Origin: an uncultured Erythrobacter sp.
GTDB lineage: Bacteria > Pseudomonadota > Alphaproteobacteria > Sphingomonadales > Sphingomonadaceae
Assembly: GCA_947501215.1 (NCBI GenBank)
Contig: CANMUS010000001.1
Location: forward strand, 558,001-622,000
Reading direction: 5' to 3'
DNA: 64,000 nt
Shown here: positions 28,662-38,531 of the stretch, piece by piece
Layout of the letters: each line of letters opens with the position of its first letter
How positions within the stretch are numbered: the stretch's first letter is position 1
The notes under the pieces: model-generated
Database searches by the model: none
Seen by the model: only the letters and a program-made list of their open reading frames with translations
What the model was told of the DNA's origin: nothing
Program-made: the position numbers and the translations under genes

Positions 28662-29219
28662 CTAATTCCCTATTCTCACCCGCTCGACCGCGCCGCTGTC
28701 GTTCGCGGCGGCTCCACCATCGGGGTTCAGCTGCAGGAACTGGAAGTTGAGTACCCCGGCAAACAACACCCAAGCGAGATACGGCAACAGCAGCAGTCCG
28801 GCCGCCTTGCGGACTTTCCAGAACAGCGCGATCACCGCCACCAGCGTCACCGCCATCAACGCGATGACCACCAGCGCGCCCATGATCTGCTGGGCCCCGA
28901 AGAACACCGGTGTCCACGCCAGGTTGAACACGAAATGCGCAGCGAACATCCACAAGGCTGCCGTGCGGCCCCGCGCGCCCCAGGCCGAGGCGACCATGGC
29001 GACGGCAAGGCCGATCATCACATAGAGCACCGACCAGACGATGCCGAACCACTTGGGCTCGGGATAGATCGCGGGTTTTTCAAGCGACTGGAACCAGGCC
29101 GAATCCGGGCTGCCGACCATGCCGCTAAGAAAGCCCAGCAGGAAAATCAGCGGCACGGTAAAGAGCGTCCAGCGAATGAAACTCGCGCGCAATTGTCCGC
29201 GCGAAGCCAACGTGTTCAT
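28662..29219 (-). CDS. tspO: TspO/MBR family tryptophan-rich sensory protein
   Basis: TspO (185 aa) is a five-helix outer- or inner-membrane protein that binds porphyrins; in Rhodobacter it modulates tetrapyrrole and pigment genes. The signature is present: LEKPAIYPEPKWFGIVWSVL, then helices with AAHFVFNLAWTPVFFGAQQ. The N-terminal 20 residues and a hydrophilic C-terminal tail extend it beyond the usual ~160 aa. GGGGAG precedes the ATG. Confidence 0.93.
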   Translation of the reverse strand: MNTLASRGQLRASFIRWTLFTVPLIFLLGFLSGMVGSPDSAWFQSLEKPAIYPEPKWFGIVWSVLYVMIGLAVAMVASAWGARGRTAALWMFAAHFVFNLAWTPVFFGAQQIMGALVVIALMAVTLVAVIALFWKVRKAAGLLLLPYLAWVLFAGVLNFQFLQLNPDGGAAANDSGAVERVRIGN

Positions 29220-29370
29220 GCAATCTCCCCGAAATCGGCGAATCGTTCAGCAAGTTGTGGCGAGCCATGCGCGCAGGTGCAATGCGCGGCACCGCTTCGT
29301 CCCGATCCGGTGCGATTGGGCTACGCTGGCGCTATGCGAGACCGCTAGAGCGGCCTATCGTGGGCAGATC

Positions 29371-30480
29371 ATGCAGACGGTAGACTTCCTCGTGATCGGC
29401 GCGGGCATCGCCGGCCTCTCCGCCGCCGCGCGGCTGGCGCAGCATGGCCGCGTAGTAGTTTGCGAGGCGGAGGGTTCTCCCGGCGTACACGCCTCGGGCC
29501 GCAGTGCCGCCTTCGCGCATTTCGATATGGATGCGCCGCTGGTGCGCGCGCTCACCGCAGCGAGCCTGCCGCTGCTCGAGGAACCGGGAGCGCGCAGGCA
29601 CCCCGCGCTGTTCATCGCCTTGGAGTGGCAGGAGAGCGATCTCGACCGCGTCGAGGCCGGCTATCGCGAATGGCAGCCGGACGTACGGCGGCTATCCTCG
29701 GACGAGGCGCGCTCGCTCGTGCCTGTGCTCCGCGAAGGCGAGAACGGGATCATCGGAGCGCTGCTGGACGAAGCCGGTCGCAAACTCGATGCCCATGCGC
29801 TGCTCGAAGGGCACAGGCACGCCTTGGTCGCGGCAGGAGGCGAGATCGCGACACAATCGCCGGTGACGTCGCTGCGTCACGACGGCGCGGCGTGGATCGT
29901 CGATACGCCGGCCAACAGCTACTCGGCGAAGGTCGTGGTCAACGCCGCCGGAGCCTGGGCCGACGCAATCGCGCGGCTGGCGGGCGTCGCTCCTATCGGC
30001 CTGACGCCGCTGCGGCGCACGGTCATTACCTTCGATGTGCCCGATGGCATGGACGTTTCGGCATGGCCCTTCACCAAGACGGTCGGTCCCGGCTTCTACA
30101 TCGAGCCGGAAGGGCGCAGCCGCCTGCTGGCCTGCCCAATGGATGAGCATCCGTCCGACCCATGCGACGCGCAGCCTGAGGAGGAGGATATCGCCTTGAC
30201 CGCCTGGCGCGTCGAGCAGGCGACGACGCTCGCCATCCCGCGCCTTGCGAGCAAGTGGGCCGGGCTCAGGACCTTCACCCCCGACCGCCTGCCGGTCTGC
30301 GGCTTCGATCCGCAAGCTCCGGGCTTCTTCTGGCTAGCCGGCCAGGGCGGCTTCGGCCTGCAGACCTCGCCTGCAATGGCGCTCGCCGCCGAAACATTGG
30401 CGACTGGCGCGAAATGGCCTGAGGAATTGCAGGCCGTCGGCGTGACGCCGGACCCGCTATCGCCGAGCCTCTTCGCCTAG
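29371..30480 (+). CDS. FAD-dependent oxidoreductase (DAO family)
   Basis: The 369-aa protein has the dinucleotide-binding start VDFLVIGAGIAGLSAAARLA, then GVHASGRSAAFAH, and the C-terminal FAD segment PVCGFDPQAPGFFWLAGQGG. It belongs with D-amino-acid dehydrogenase / glycine-oxidase-like enzymes that oxidise amines; the substrate cannot be told. ATG at 29371 immediately begins the Rossmann fold. Its stop codon is shared with that of the glutathione reductase gene on the other strand (CTAG). Confidence 0.9.
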   Translation: MQTVDFLVIGAGIAGLSAAARLAQHGRVVVCEAEGSPGVHASGRSAAFAHFDMDAPLVRALTAASLPLLEEPGARRHPALFIALEWQESDLDRVEAGYREWQPDVRRLSSDEARSLVPVLREGENGIIGALLDEAGRKLDAHALLEGHRHALVAAGGEIATQSPVTSLRHDGAAWIVDTPANSYSAKVVVNAAGAWADAIARLAGVAPIGLTPLRRTVITFDVPDGMDVSAWPFTKTVGPGFYIEPEGRSRLLACPMDEHPSDPCDAQPEEEDIALTAWRVEQATTLAIPRLASKWAGLRTFTPDRLPVCGFDPQAPGFFWLAGQGGFGLQTSPAMALAAETLATGAKWPEELQAVGVTPDPLSPSLFA

Positions 30481-31841
30481 CGCATCAGCACCAGCTCTTC
30501 CGCCATCGTCGGATGGATCGCGGTGGTCGCATCGAAATCCGCTTTCGTCAGGCCCGCCTTCACCGCGATGGCGGCGGCCTGCATCATTTCCGGCGCCTCG
30601 GGAGCGATCATATGGATGCCGACGATCTTGCCGCTATCGCCGTCGCAGACCATCTTCATGAGGCTGCGCTCGTTGCGGCCCGCCAGAACATTCTTCATCG
30701 GCCGGAAATCGGAGAGATAGACCTTCACGCTGCCAAGCGCATTCTTTGCCTCGCCTTCGGTCATTCCGACCGCTGCGATGGGCGGATGGCTGAAGACGGC
30801 GCTGGGGATACAGCTATGGTCGACCGCGACCGGATCGTGCCCGCCGAAAACGGTGTCAGCGAAGGCCTGGCCCTCGCGGATGGCAACCGGGGTCAGCTGC
30901 ACGCGGTCGGTCACGTCGCCGACGGCATAGATGTGGTCGACATTGGTCTTGCTGAAGCGGTCGACCTTGACCTCGCCGCCATCGCCCAGCTCCACGCCCG
31001 CCGTGTCGAGGCCGAGCCCTTCCGTATTGGGAATCCGTCCCACGGCGAACATCACGAGGTCGGCCTTCTCCTCCTCGCAATCGGACATCTTCACGAAGTA
31101 GCCGCCTTCGTCGCACGGCTTGATGTATTCGAAAGTCGTGTTGAAGCGGAACTTGATCCCCTTCATCGTGCTGATCTGCAGCAGCCGGTCGCGCACCGCT
31201 TCGTCATAGCTGCGCAGCAGGCGGTCGCCGCGATTTACGATGTGCACATCGCAGCCGAACTCGTTGAAGATACCGGCGAACTCATTGGCGATGTAGCCAC
31301 CGCCCGCAATGATGATCTTCTCGGGCAATTCGTCGAGATGGAAAGCCTCGTTGGAGCTGATGGCATGCTCGCCCCCCTGGCATTCCGGCATGCGTGGCCG
31401 CGCCCCGGTGGCGATCAGGATGTACTTCGCCGTGACGGTCTTGCCGCTCGCCAGCGTGATCTCGTGCGGGCCGGTGATTTCGGCACGTTCCTTGAGGATG
31501 GTGACATCGTGGTTTTCGAGCGTGTCGGTATAGGCACCCTCGATCCGCGTCACATCGTCGAGCACATTGTCGCGCAGAGTCTTCCAGTCGAACTTGCGCT
31601 CGCCGATTTCCCAGCCGAAGCGCTGGCAGTCTTCCAGATCCTCGGCGAAATGCGCGCCGTAGACGAGCATCTTCTTGGGCACGCACCCGCGAATGACGCA
31701 GGTGCCGCCGACCCGGTGCTCCTCCGCGATCGCGACCTTCGCCCCGTGCGCGGCGGAAACCCTGGAAGCGCGCACCCCGCCCGACCCCGCACCGATGGTA
31801 AAGAGGTCGAAATCGTATTCGCCGCCGGGTTCTGTCGCCAA
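30477..31841 (-). CDS. gor: Glutathione-disulfide reductase
   Basis: This flavoprotein (454 aa) uses NADPH to reduce oxidised glutathione. The FAD site is FDLFTIGAGSGGVRASRVSA, the redox pair is in GGTCVIRGCVPKK (Cys48, Cys53), and the NAD(P) fold is IIIAGGGYIANEFAGIF. The HPTMAEELV segment with the catalytic His-Glu is at the C-terminus. It fits with the GST, MAPEG and isomerase genes elsewhere in the window that depend on glutathione. Confidence 0.95.
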   Translation of the reverse strand: MATEPGGEYDFDLFTIGAGSGGVRASRVSAAHGAKVAIAEEHRVGGTCVIRGCVPKKMLVYGAHFAEDLEDCQRFGWEIGERKFDWKTLRDNVLDDVTRIEGAYTDTLENHDVTILKERAEITGPHEITLASGKTVTAKYILIATGARPRMPECQGGEHAISSNEAFHLDELPEKIIIAGGGYIANEFAGIFNEFGCDVHIVNRGDRLLRSYDEAVRDRLLQISTMKGIKFRFNTTFEYIKPCDEGGYFVKMSDCEEEKADLVMFAVGRIPNTEGLGLDTAGVELGDGGEVKVDRFSKTNVDHIYAVGDVTDRVQLTPVAIREGQAFADTVFGGHDPVAVDHSCIPSAVFSHPPIAAVGMTEGEAKNALGSVKVYLSDFRPMKNVLAGRNERSLMKMVCDGDSGKIVGIHMIAPEAPEMMQAAAIAVKAGLTKADFDATTAIHPTMAEELVLMR

Positions 31842-32019
31842 AATCTGTCTCCAATCTTTGTTCGTCGTTGCAATTGGGGCCTTCGGGTGGACAGCACAAG
31901 GGCCTTACCCGATCCGTTCCGTGCCGCTGCGCAGGGGAACCGCAAGCCTGTGCGATCCATTGCAACGATAGTCTCTGGGAGGGGATGCTGCCCGAACCCG
32001 CAACACATCGGGAGACAGC

Positions 32020-33102
32020 ATGAAGCAACCGATTGCAGAATTCGTCGAGGGTGGGGCCGAGTTCCTGCCCTATCCTTGGAACTACCTCGCTTTCGCCACT
32101 GCGGCGACCGCCGTGGCGCTTGCCATCCACTGGCTGGCATTCCGCCTGCTGCGCCGCTTCGCCAGATCGTCGAACAGCGAATCCGACGATATGCTGGTCC
32201 GGCGGCTGGCCTTGCCGACGCGGGTCGCGTTGATTGCGCTAGCCCTGGTTATAACCGCGCGCGAGATACCCGCCTTCGAAGCGATCTGGCAAAAACTTGC
32301 TGGCTTCATCATGCCCGCGCTGATCGGCTGGATCGCACTGGCAACCCTGCATGCACTGGTGGAGGCGATGAAGCTTCGCGCCGACATCACCGTGGCCGAC
32401 AATCTTGCCGCACGGCGACGGCGCACACGGCTGACCATGCTCAGCCGGATCGTCACTTTCATCATCGTCTTCGTGACCGTGGGGTTGATGCTGCTTTCGA
32501 TCCCCGGGGTCCGCGATATCGGCGTAACGCTTGTCGCATCGGCGGGGCTTGCGGGGCTTGCCGTTGGGGCGGCGGCGCAACCCGCGCTCAAATCATTGAT
32601 CGCCGGGGCGCAGATGGCACTGACCGAGCCGATCAATATCGACGACGTCGTCATCATCGAAGGCGAGTGGGGCAGGATCGAGGACATCCGCACCACTTAT
32701 GTCGTCGTGAAGATCTGGGACGAACGGCGACTGATCGTGCCGACCACGCGTTTTCTCGAAGACGCATTTCAGAACTGGACGAAGAAGACCGCGCAGCTGC
32801 TCGGCTCGGTGATGCTCTACCTCGACCCGGCGACGAAGATTGCGCCGATCCGGGCTGAATTCGAACGGCAGATCAAGGCGAACGCCCTTTGGGACGGACG
32901 CGTTCAGGTGGCGCAGGTCACCGAGACAATGCGTGATGCGATCGAGTTCCGTCTGTTGATGAGCGCGAAGGATTCTTCCGCGCTGTTCGATTTGCGCTGT
33001 GACATTCGCGAAGGCATGCTCGAATGGCTGGCCGAAACGATGCCCGAAGCCTTCGCGCGGCTGCGCATAGCCTCTCCGGATATGGGAGCCGTTCCCAACT
33101 GA
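32020..33102 (+). CDS. MscS-family mechanosensitive channel
   Basis: The 360-aa protein has five N-terminal hydrophobic segments ending in the pore helix LVASAGLAGLAVGAAAQPAL. The beta domain follows: TEPINIDDVVIIEGEWGRIE, VVVKIWDERRLIVPTTRFLE. An alpha/beta C-terminal domain completes it. Such channels open on membrane tension to release solutes on osmotic downshock. It has more membrane segments than E. coli MscS (three), placing it with the larger small-conductance types. It stands alone. Confidence 0.93.
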   Translation: MKQPIAEFVEGGAEFLPYPWNYLAFATAATAVALAIHWLAFRLLRRFARSSNSESDDMLVRRLALPTRVALIALALVITAREIPAFEAIWQKLAGFIMPALIGWIALATLHALVEAMKLRADITVADNLAARRRRTRLTMLSRIVTFIIVFVTVGLMLLSIPGVRDIGVTLVASAGLAGLAVGAAAQPALKSLIAGAQMALTEPINIDDVVIIEGEWGRIEDIRTTYVVVKIWDERRLIVPTTRFLEDAFQNWTKKTAQLLGSVMLYLDPATKIAPIRAEFERQIKANALWDGRVQVAQVTETMRDAIEFRLLMSAKDSSALFDLRCDIREGMLEWLAETMPEAFARLRIASPDMGAVPN

Positions 33103-33225
33103 ACCGCGCCAGTGCGGCTCCGGCGGCGGCGCGGGATAATGTTAGCTCTGCGCAGGTCTCTCGCCGAAGCGATGCCGGAATTAGGGAAAGGCGGCCAAAT
33201 CGTTTCGATAGAATCAAAAACAGCG

Positions 33226-33912
33226 TCAATTTCGCGGCGGTTCTTCCACCGCCAGTCGCCTCGCGACCTGTACCGTCTGGATGACGAACAGCGCGACCAA
33301 AAGGCAGCCTACCGCCCCGACAAACAGGTCGAAACCGTTGAGCTGCCAGAGGATCGGCGCTTCCGGACCTGCATAATACATCGCCAGGGTCAGCGCGATG
33401 AGGACAAGGCGCAGCTCGGTGGGTCCGGCATTCATGTACGACAGCCGCAGCTCGCCGAGAACGCGAACCGACAGGAAGGCATGAATGGACATCAGCAGAT
33501 ATCCGGCCAGGGCGATCAGCGCGACCTCGAGTTCGACGTAGGGGCTTAGTCCGATGCCGACGACCAGCAGCGTCGTCGCCAATCCATCGCAACTATGATC
33601 GAGGAAATAGCCATATCGCGGGCGTTCGATCTTCCGGTAACGCGCCAGACTGCCGTCGAGCGAATCTCCGAACCAGTGAACCACATATCCGGCCACTGCG
33701 AGCCAGAGCCAGTCGCGGTCCGCGTTGCTTCCGAGATACCCCACGAATACCAGAACCGCTCCGACCATGCCCAGAGCGGTCAGCATGTCGGGCGAAACCC
33801 GCCGCGGCAGCCGCGCGCATAGCCAGTTGAGAGCCTTGCGCTCGACGCGAGCGACGAGGTTTTCCTGAATGCGGTCGATCGGAGTTATCTTCGGCTTGAA
33901 TCCGGGTTCCAT
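33226..33912 (-). CDS. CDP-alcohol phosphatidyltransferase family protein
   Basis: The family signature is intact around residues 82-110: GDSLDGSLARYRKIERPR followed by YGYFLDHSCDG, giving the DG..AR........G...D...D pattern that binds two metals and CDP-alcohol. Six hydrophobic segments are present in 228 aa. It would join an alcohol to a diacylglycerol phosphate headgroup, but which alcohol is unknown. GGAG lies before the ATG. It stands apart from its neighbours. Confidence 0.9.
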   Translation of the reverse strand: MEPGFKPKITPIDRIQENLVARVERKALNWLCARLPRRVSPDMLTALGMVGAVLVFVGYLGSNADRDWLWLAVAGYVVHWFGDSLDGSLARYRKIERPRYGYFLDHSCDGLATTLLVVGIGLSPYVELEVALIALAGYLLMSIHAFLSVRVLGELRLSYMNAGPTELRLVLIALTLAMYYAGPEAPILWQLNGFDLFVGAVGCLLVALFVIQTVQVARRLAVEEPPRN

Positions 33913-33978
33913 CTGTCAGCTCCAGCAGACCGTAGATTTAACGATATTTGCGCGTGGCGAGTACGTGTGTCCAGTCGG

Positions 33979-35358
33979 TCAGCCCTGCGCGGCGCGCGAG
34001 CGGCTGCGATTGCGGCTCCGATTGCGGCCGCCGCCGGGCTTCCCACCCTGCGGACGGCCCTGACCTGCGCCTTCGGGCTTGCCCTTACGCGCGGTGTGCT
34101 TCTGCTTCGGCTTGGGCTTCTTCGCCGCGCCGCCAGCCGGGCGCACCTTCGGCTTGGCGAGACGCGGTTTCTGCTCGCGCCTGGTCGGCCCGACGCCTTC
34201 GACCACGGCGCGGAAATTGTCCGGGAGCGGCAAGCGCTCGAACTCCGCATCGGTCTTCTTGCGGATGTCCTTAAGGTAATCGCGCTCGTCCTCGGCGCAG
34301 AAGGCGATCGCCACGCCATCGCGGCCCGCACGCGCGGTACGGCCGATCCGGTGCACGTATTGTTCGGGCACGTTGGGCAGCTCATAGTTCAGCACGTGGC
34401 TGACGCCGGGAATGTCGATCCCGCGGGCAGCGACATCCGTCGCGACCAGGATCGGCGTCTTGGCGCGCTTGAACTCGTCGAGCGCGCGTTCGCGCTGCGG
34501 CTGGCTCTTGTTGCCGTGGATCGCATTGGCCGGGACCCCCGCCTGGCCGAGCTTCTTCACAATGCGGTCGCAGCCATGCTTGGTGCGGGCGAAAACCAGC
34601 ACCCGCTCGAACTTGCCGGGTACCTCATGGCGCTCTTTCAGGATCATTTCGAGCAGGGTCTGCTTCTCGTCCTGCTGGACCATGAAGAGGTACTGGTCGA
34701 TCCGCTCCGCCGTGGTGCTTTCGGGCGTCACGCTGACCTTAGCCGGGTTGCGGCAATACTTGCCGACCAGTTCCTGGATCTGCTTGGGCATGGTGGCACT
34801 GAAGAACAGCGTCTGGCGGTCTTCGGGCACCAGTTGGCTGATCCGGCGCAGTGCATGAATGAAGCCGAGGTCGAGCATCTGGTCAGCCTCGTCGAGGACG
34901 AGGATTTCAACCTTGTCGAGCGTGAAGGCCTTCTGGTCGATGAGGTCGAGCAGGCGGCCGGGCGTCGCGACGAGGATGTCGGTTCCACGGTGCAGCTTGT
35001 TGCGGTCCTTGTTGACCGAGGTGCCGCCGACGATCGACTGGACCTTAAGGCCCGCCATCGCGCCGTAATCCTTGGCGCTCTGGGCGATCTGGCCGGCGAG
35101 TTCGCGCGTCGGCGCGAGCACCAGCATGCGGCAGGACTTGAACGGCGTCTGGTTGTCCGCCTCGCGCAGATTGTCGATGCTCGGCAGCATGAAGGCTGCG
35201 GTCTTGCCGGTGCCGGTCTGGGCGATGCCCATCAGATCGCGGCCTTCGAGCACCGGTGGGATGGCCTGCGCCTGGATCGGCGTCGGCGTGTCATAGCCCT
35301 TCATGTCGAGGGCCTGGAGGACGGGCTGCGACAGCCCGAGGTCGGTAAATTTAGTCAT
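33979..35358 (-). CDS. DEAD-box ATP-dependent RNA helicase (RhlE-like)
   Basis: The start at 35358 gives MTKFTDLGLSQPVLQALDMK. All helicase motifs are visible: GYDTPTPIQAQAIP (Q motif), AQTGTGKTAAF, PTRELAGQI, LDEADQML, FSATMP, VATDVAARGIDIPGV and HRIGRTARAGRDG. After about residue 370 comes a highly basic, Lys/Arg/Gly-rich tail that probably binds RNA. Length is 459 aa. Likely role: unwinding structured RNA in ribosome assembly or mRNA decay. Confidence 0.95.
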   Translation of the reverse strand: MTKFTDLGLSQPVLQALDMKGYDTPTPIQAQAIPPVLEGRDLMGIAQTGTGKTAAFMLPSIDNLREADNQTPFKSCRMLVLAPTRELAGQIAQSAKDYGAMAGLKVQSIVGGTSVNKDRNKLHRGTDILVATPGRLLDLIDQKAFTLDKVEILVLDEADQMLDLGFIHALRRISQLVPEDRQTLFFSATMPKQIQELVGKYCRNPAKVSVTPESTTAERIDQYLFMVQQDEKQTLLEMILKERHEVPGKFERVLVFARTKHGCDRIVKKLGQAGVPANAIHGNKSQPQRERALDEFKRAKTPILVATDVAARGIDIPGVSHVLNYELPNVPEQYVHRIGRTARAGRDGVAIAFCAEDERDYLKDIRKKTDAEFERLPLPDNFRAVVEGVGPTRREQKPRLAKPKVRPAGGAAKKPKPKQKHTARKGKPEGAGQGRPQGGKPGGGRNRSRNRSRSRAAQG

Positions 35359-35566
35359 AAACGCTCGCAAAAAATATGCGGCGCGCAGACGCAATGGTCG
35401 CGCGGCGCGGGGGTTGGAACCACCCGCGTGAAAAGGGAAGTCTTGAAAACTGGACCGAGGCGCGGCCGGGGCGATGGATGTCTCTCCTCTCGCCGCTTCA
35501 CGCTGGCTAGCGCGCTTCGATGGCAGCCATGTGGATGCTGCAGTGCAAAATGTCAATCGCTGCGAT

Positions 35567-36553
35567 TTACGCGGCGGCCACGGTGAACGCGATAAAACCG
35601 AGGTAGCCCACAACCAGCAGCCCGCCTTCGCGTCGACCGAGCCGCCCGCCGGTATAGGCGAAGACGATTGCGACGATTGAGGCGGCGAGAAGGACCCATA
35701 GGTCGATCGTCATGATCCCGCCGGGTATCGGGCCGGGAGCGACGAGGCCGGTCACGCCGCCGATGAAGAAGATGTTGTAGATGTTCGAGCCGAGCACATT
35801 GCCGAGCGCGATATCGCTCTCCTTGCGAAAGGCGGCGATGGCGCTGGTCGCCAGCTCGGGGGCCGAGGTGCCCGCAGCGACGACAGTGAGTCCGATGACT
35901 TCGTCGGAGACGCCCAGCCGCGCAGCCATAGCGATAGCAGCATCCACGAGGATGTAGCCCCCGGCAATGATGATGGCGGTGCCGATTACGAACAACAGGA
36001 TCGGCACGGCGACGCCGCCGGTCTTGCCGTTGTTCTCCGGGTGAAGTCCGGGATCGGCATGCTCAGCTGCTGCGGTGCGCTGTCCTGCCGCCGAAGCGCC
36101 GGCGCTTGCCGTCTCCTGCCGATAAGCGAGTGCGAGATAGGCCGCGAGGATCAGCAGGAATGCGCCGCCGGCCAGTTGCGAGAGACCGGTGGTAGAACCG
36201 GCGAGCAGAAGCAGGAGCACGCCGCCGACGCCAACCATCCCGTCGCGCCACAAGGCGTTTGCACCCACGGCAATCGGCGCAATCAGCGCTGCGGTGCCGA
36301 GGATCAGCAGGATGTTGGCGAGGTTCGAGCCCACGATATTGCCGATCGCGATACCCGGCGATCCGGCAAGCGAGGCCTGCACGCTGGCGGCAAGTTCGGG
36401 CGTAGAGGTCCCCAGTCCGACAATCACCAGCCCGACAAGCATCGGCGAAAGTCCGAACCTTTCGGCAAGTCGCGAAGCGCCGCGAACCAGCAGTTCGCCG
36501 CCCAGCAGAAGCAGGGCGAAACCGGCGAGCAAAAGCAGGATAGTCGTCGTCAT
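35567..36553 (-). CDS. Calcium/sodium antiporter, YrbG type
   Basis: The CaCA-family transporter (328 aa) has two inverted repeats of five membrane helices. The alpha-repeats are GLGTSTPELAASVQASLAGS with IGNIVGSNLANILLILG, and AAGTSAPELATSAIAAFRKE with LGNVLGSNIYNIFFIGG. A hydrophilic loop (about residues 145-175) separates the halves. The start at 36553 (MTTTILLLLAGFALLLLGG) begins directly in a helix. It probably exchanges Ca2+ for Na+ or H+. Confidence 0.93.
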   Translation of the reverse strand: MTTTILLLLAGFALLLLGGELLVRGASRLAERFGLSPMLVGLVIVGLGTSTPELAASVQASLAGSPGIAIGNIVGSNLANILLILGTAALIAPIAVGANALWRDGMVGVGGVLLLLLAGSTTGLSQLAGGAFLLILAAYLALAYRQETASAGASAAGQRTAAAEHADPGLHPENNGKTGGVAVPILLFVIGTAIIIAGGYILVDAAIAMAARLGVSDEVIGLTVVAAGTSAPELATSAIAAFRKESDIALGNVLGSNIYNIFFIGGVTGLVAPGPIPGGIMTIDLWVLLAASIVAIVFAYTGGRLGRREGGLLVVGYLGFIAFTVAAA

Positions 36554-36616
36554 AGAGCCGGCGCTTAGGCCAAGCACCGCGCACTTTCCAGCACGCACTT
36601 AAATCGCCATGCCAGC

Positions 36617-36808
36617 CTAATCGTTGGCGCGCTTCTCCGCACGGATGAGGAGGCGCGCGAGACCTTCCGCGACCGCATGAAAATTATGCTCGGCATGCGA
36701 CAAGGCGCGCGTGTCGCCAGTTTCCTTCGCTGCCTTCCGGACTGCTTCCAGCCGGTCGTAAGCCTTTCGGAACTCCTGCAGCATCAATTCCCGGTCGGCC
36801 AGTGCCAA
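36617..36808 (-). CDS. Small helical protein, 63 aa
   Basis: The start is TTG at 36808 with a strong GAGGGG site upstream. The product, MALADRELMLQEFRKAYDRL and on to LLIRAEKRAND, is almost entirely helical with charged heptads, likely a coiled coil or helix pair. I recognise no family. It stands between the antiporter and pgi genes on the same strand. Confidence 0.65.
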   Translation of the reverse strand: MALADRELMLQEFRKAYDRLEAVRKAAKETGDTRALSHAEHNFHAVAEGLARLLIRAEKRAND

Positions 36809-36889
36809 GCGTCATTCCCCTCAACGCAATGGGCGCCGGATAGCTCAAAACGTTTAATTTAGTCAAATATATCAAATGATAAGGCCACT

Positions 36890-38461
36890 CTAAGCCTGCT
36901 GCAATCCGGCGATACTAAGCAATGCTTCGGTGCTCGCATCGAAGCTCTCGCCGCCTTGCTCGATCGCCTTGGCCATCTGCTTACCCAGTTCCACACCGAA
37001 CTGGTCGAACGGGTTGATACCCATCAGAACGGCATTGGCGAAGGTGCGGTGTTCGTGAAAGGCGATCAGCGCGCCCAATGCGGCGGCATCGAGGTCGTCG
37101 CACAGGATCGTCGCCGAGGGACGGTCGCCGGGATAGTTGCGTGCGGGGTCTTCGCCTTTCTTGCCCGCCATAAGCGCCGCGCCTTGCGCGAAACAGTTCA
37201 TGAGCAGGATGCGGTGATGTGCGGGATCGAGATCGTCGCCCGGCGCAATACTGGCGATGAAGTCCACCGGGATTAGATGCGTTCCCTGGTGAAGCAGCTG
37301 AAATACCGCATGCTGCGCGTCGGTCCCCACCCCGCCCCAGGTGATCGGCGCAGTCGGCCCGTCAACCGGCTGCATGTCGGCCGTCACGCGCTTGCCGTTC
37401 GATTCCATCTCCAGCTGCTGGAGGTAGTCGGGAAACAGGCCGAGCCGCTCGTCATAGGCGAAGACCGCGCGGGTCTGGCAGCTGCGGACGCGGGTGTAAT
37501 AGAGATCGGCGAAAGCCGCGCGCAGCACGAGATTGGCAGCGCCGTCGGTATCGCGGAAATGCTCGTCCACCGCCTTGGCCCCTGCCAGCATGGCACGAAA
37601 ATCGTCCATCCCGACGGCCATGGCGATGGGGAAGCCGATGGACGACCAGATCGAATAACGCCCGCCGACGCTTTCCTGAAATGGCAGGATACGCGTCTCG
37701 TCCACTCCCCACTCGACCGCGCCTTCGGGGTTGGCGGTCAGCGCGATAACGCGGCCCGAGGGGTCGGACACGCCGTTGTCGCGTAGCCATTTGAGCGCGC
37801 TTTCCGCGTTGGTCATGGTCTCGATGGTGGTGAAGGTCTTGCTGGCGACCGCGATCAGCGTCTTGGCGGGATCGCATTTCGCAAACGCCGCTTCCAGCGC
37901 CACGCCGTCGATATTAGAGACGACATGGACGTCGCAATAGCTCAGGTCACGCGAGAGCGCGTCGACGCCCAGCGCAGGGCCCAGCGCGCTACCCCCGATG
38001 CCGATGTGGATCAGGTGCTCGACCTCGCCCAGCGCGCCCCCCCTTCCATCGGAACCGTGGATCGCCTCGACCAGCATGCCCATGCGGTCGATCAGCGCGG
38101 CGGCTTCCTCGACCTTCGCCTCGTCGCCGATTCCGCGCAGGGTCGCATGGTCGGCCGCCCGGCCCTCGGTCGGGTTGACCACCTCGCCGCCGAACAGCTT
38201 CGCCCGCATGCCCGCAAAGTCCATCGCCTCGGCCAGCTCTTCGAAAGCAGCAATCACCGCGCGGTCGAGATGCGTTTTAGACCAGTCGAACAGGATGCCG
38301 CCGTCTTCCAGCTCGATCCGGCCCGAAAGCATCGCGACCCGCTCGTCCCCGCCCGGCTCGTCCGCCCCCTCGCCGCCGTCGCGGCTCGCGCTGAACAGCT
38401 CGCCCAGCGTCGGACGCGGCAGGTTTTCGAGAGTGTCCCAGAGTTCGGCAGCGGTCGGCAT
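36890..38461 (-). CDS. pgi: Glucose-6-phosphate isomerase
   Basis: PGI (523 aa) interconverts glucose 6-phosphate and fructose 6-phosphate. The translation contains HIGIGGSALGPALGVDALSR, SKTFTTIETMTNAESAL, and the signature SVGGRYSIWSSIGFPIAMAV. Near the C-terminus are HLIPVDFIAS and NPFDQFGVELGKQMA with the catalytic lysine. The start at 38461 (MPTAAELWDTLENLPRP) is chosen because the longer reading adds residues that look non-coding. Confidence 0.96.
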   Translation of the reverse strand: MPTAAELWDTLENLPRPTLGELFSASRDGGEGADEPGGDERVAMLSGRIELEDGGILFDWSKTHLDRAVIAAFEELAEAMDFAGMRAKLFGGEVVNPTEGRAADHATLRGIGDEAKVEEAAALIDRMGMLVEAIHGSDGRGGALGEVEHLIHIGIGGSALGPALGVDALSRDLSYCDVHVVSNIDGVALEAAFAKCDPAKTLIAVASKTFTTIETMTNAESALKWLRDNGVSDPSGRVIALTANPEGAVEWGVDETRILPFQESVGGRYSIWSSIGFPIAMAVGMDDFRAMLAGAKAVDEHFRDTDGAANLVLRAAFADLYYTRVRSCQTRAVFAYDERLGLFPDYLQQLEMESNGKRVTADMQPVDGPTAPITWGGVGTDAQHAVFQLLHQGTHLIPVDFIASIAPGDDLDPAHHRILLMNCFAQGAALMAGKKGEDPARNYPGDRPSATILCDDLDAAALGALIAFHEHRTFANAVLMGINPFDQFGVELGKQMAKAIEQGGESFDASTEALLSIAGLQQA

Positions 38462-38531
38462 GGCGGGCGAAAATCCTTTGATGGTTGCGAGGGCTGCGAC
38501 TAGGGGACTGGGCGATGATTGAGAACCCCGC

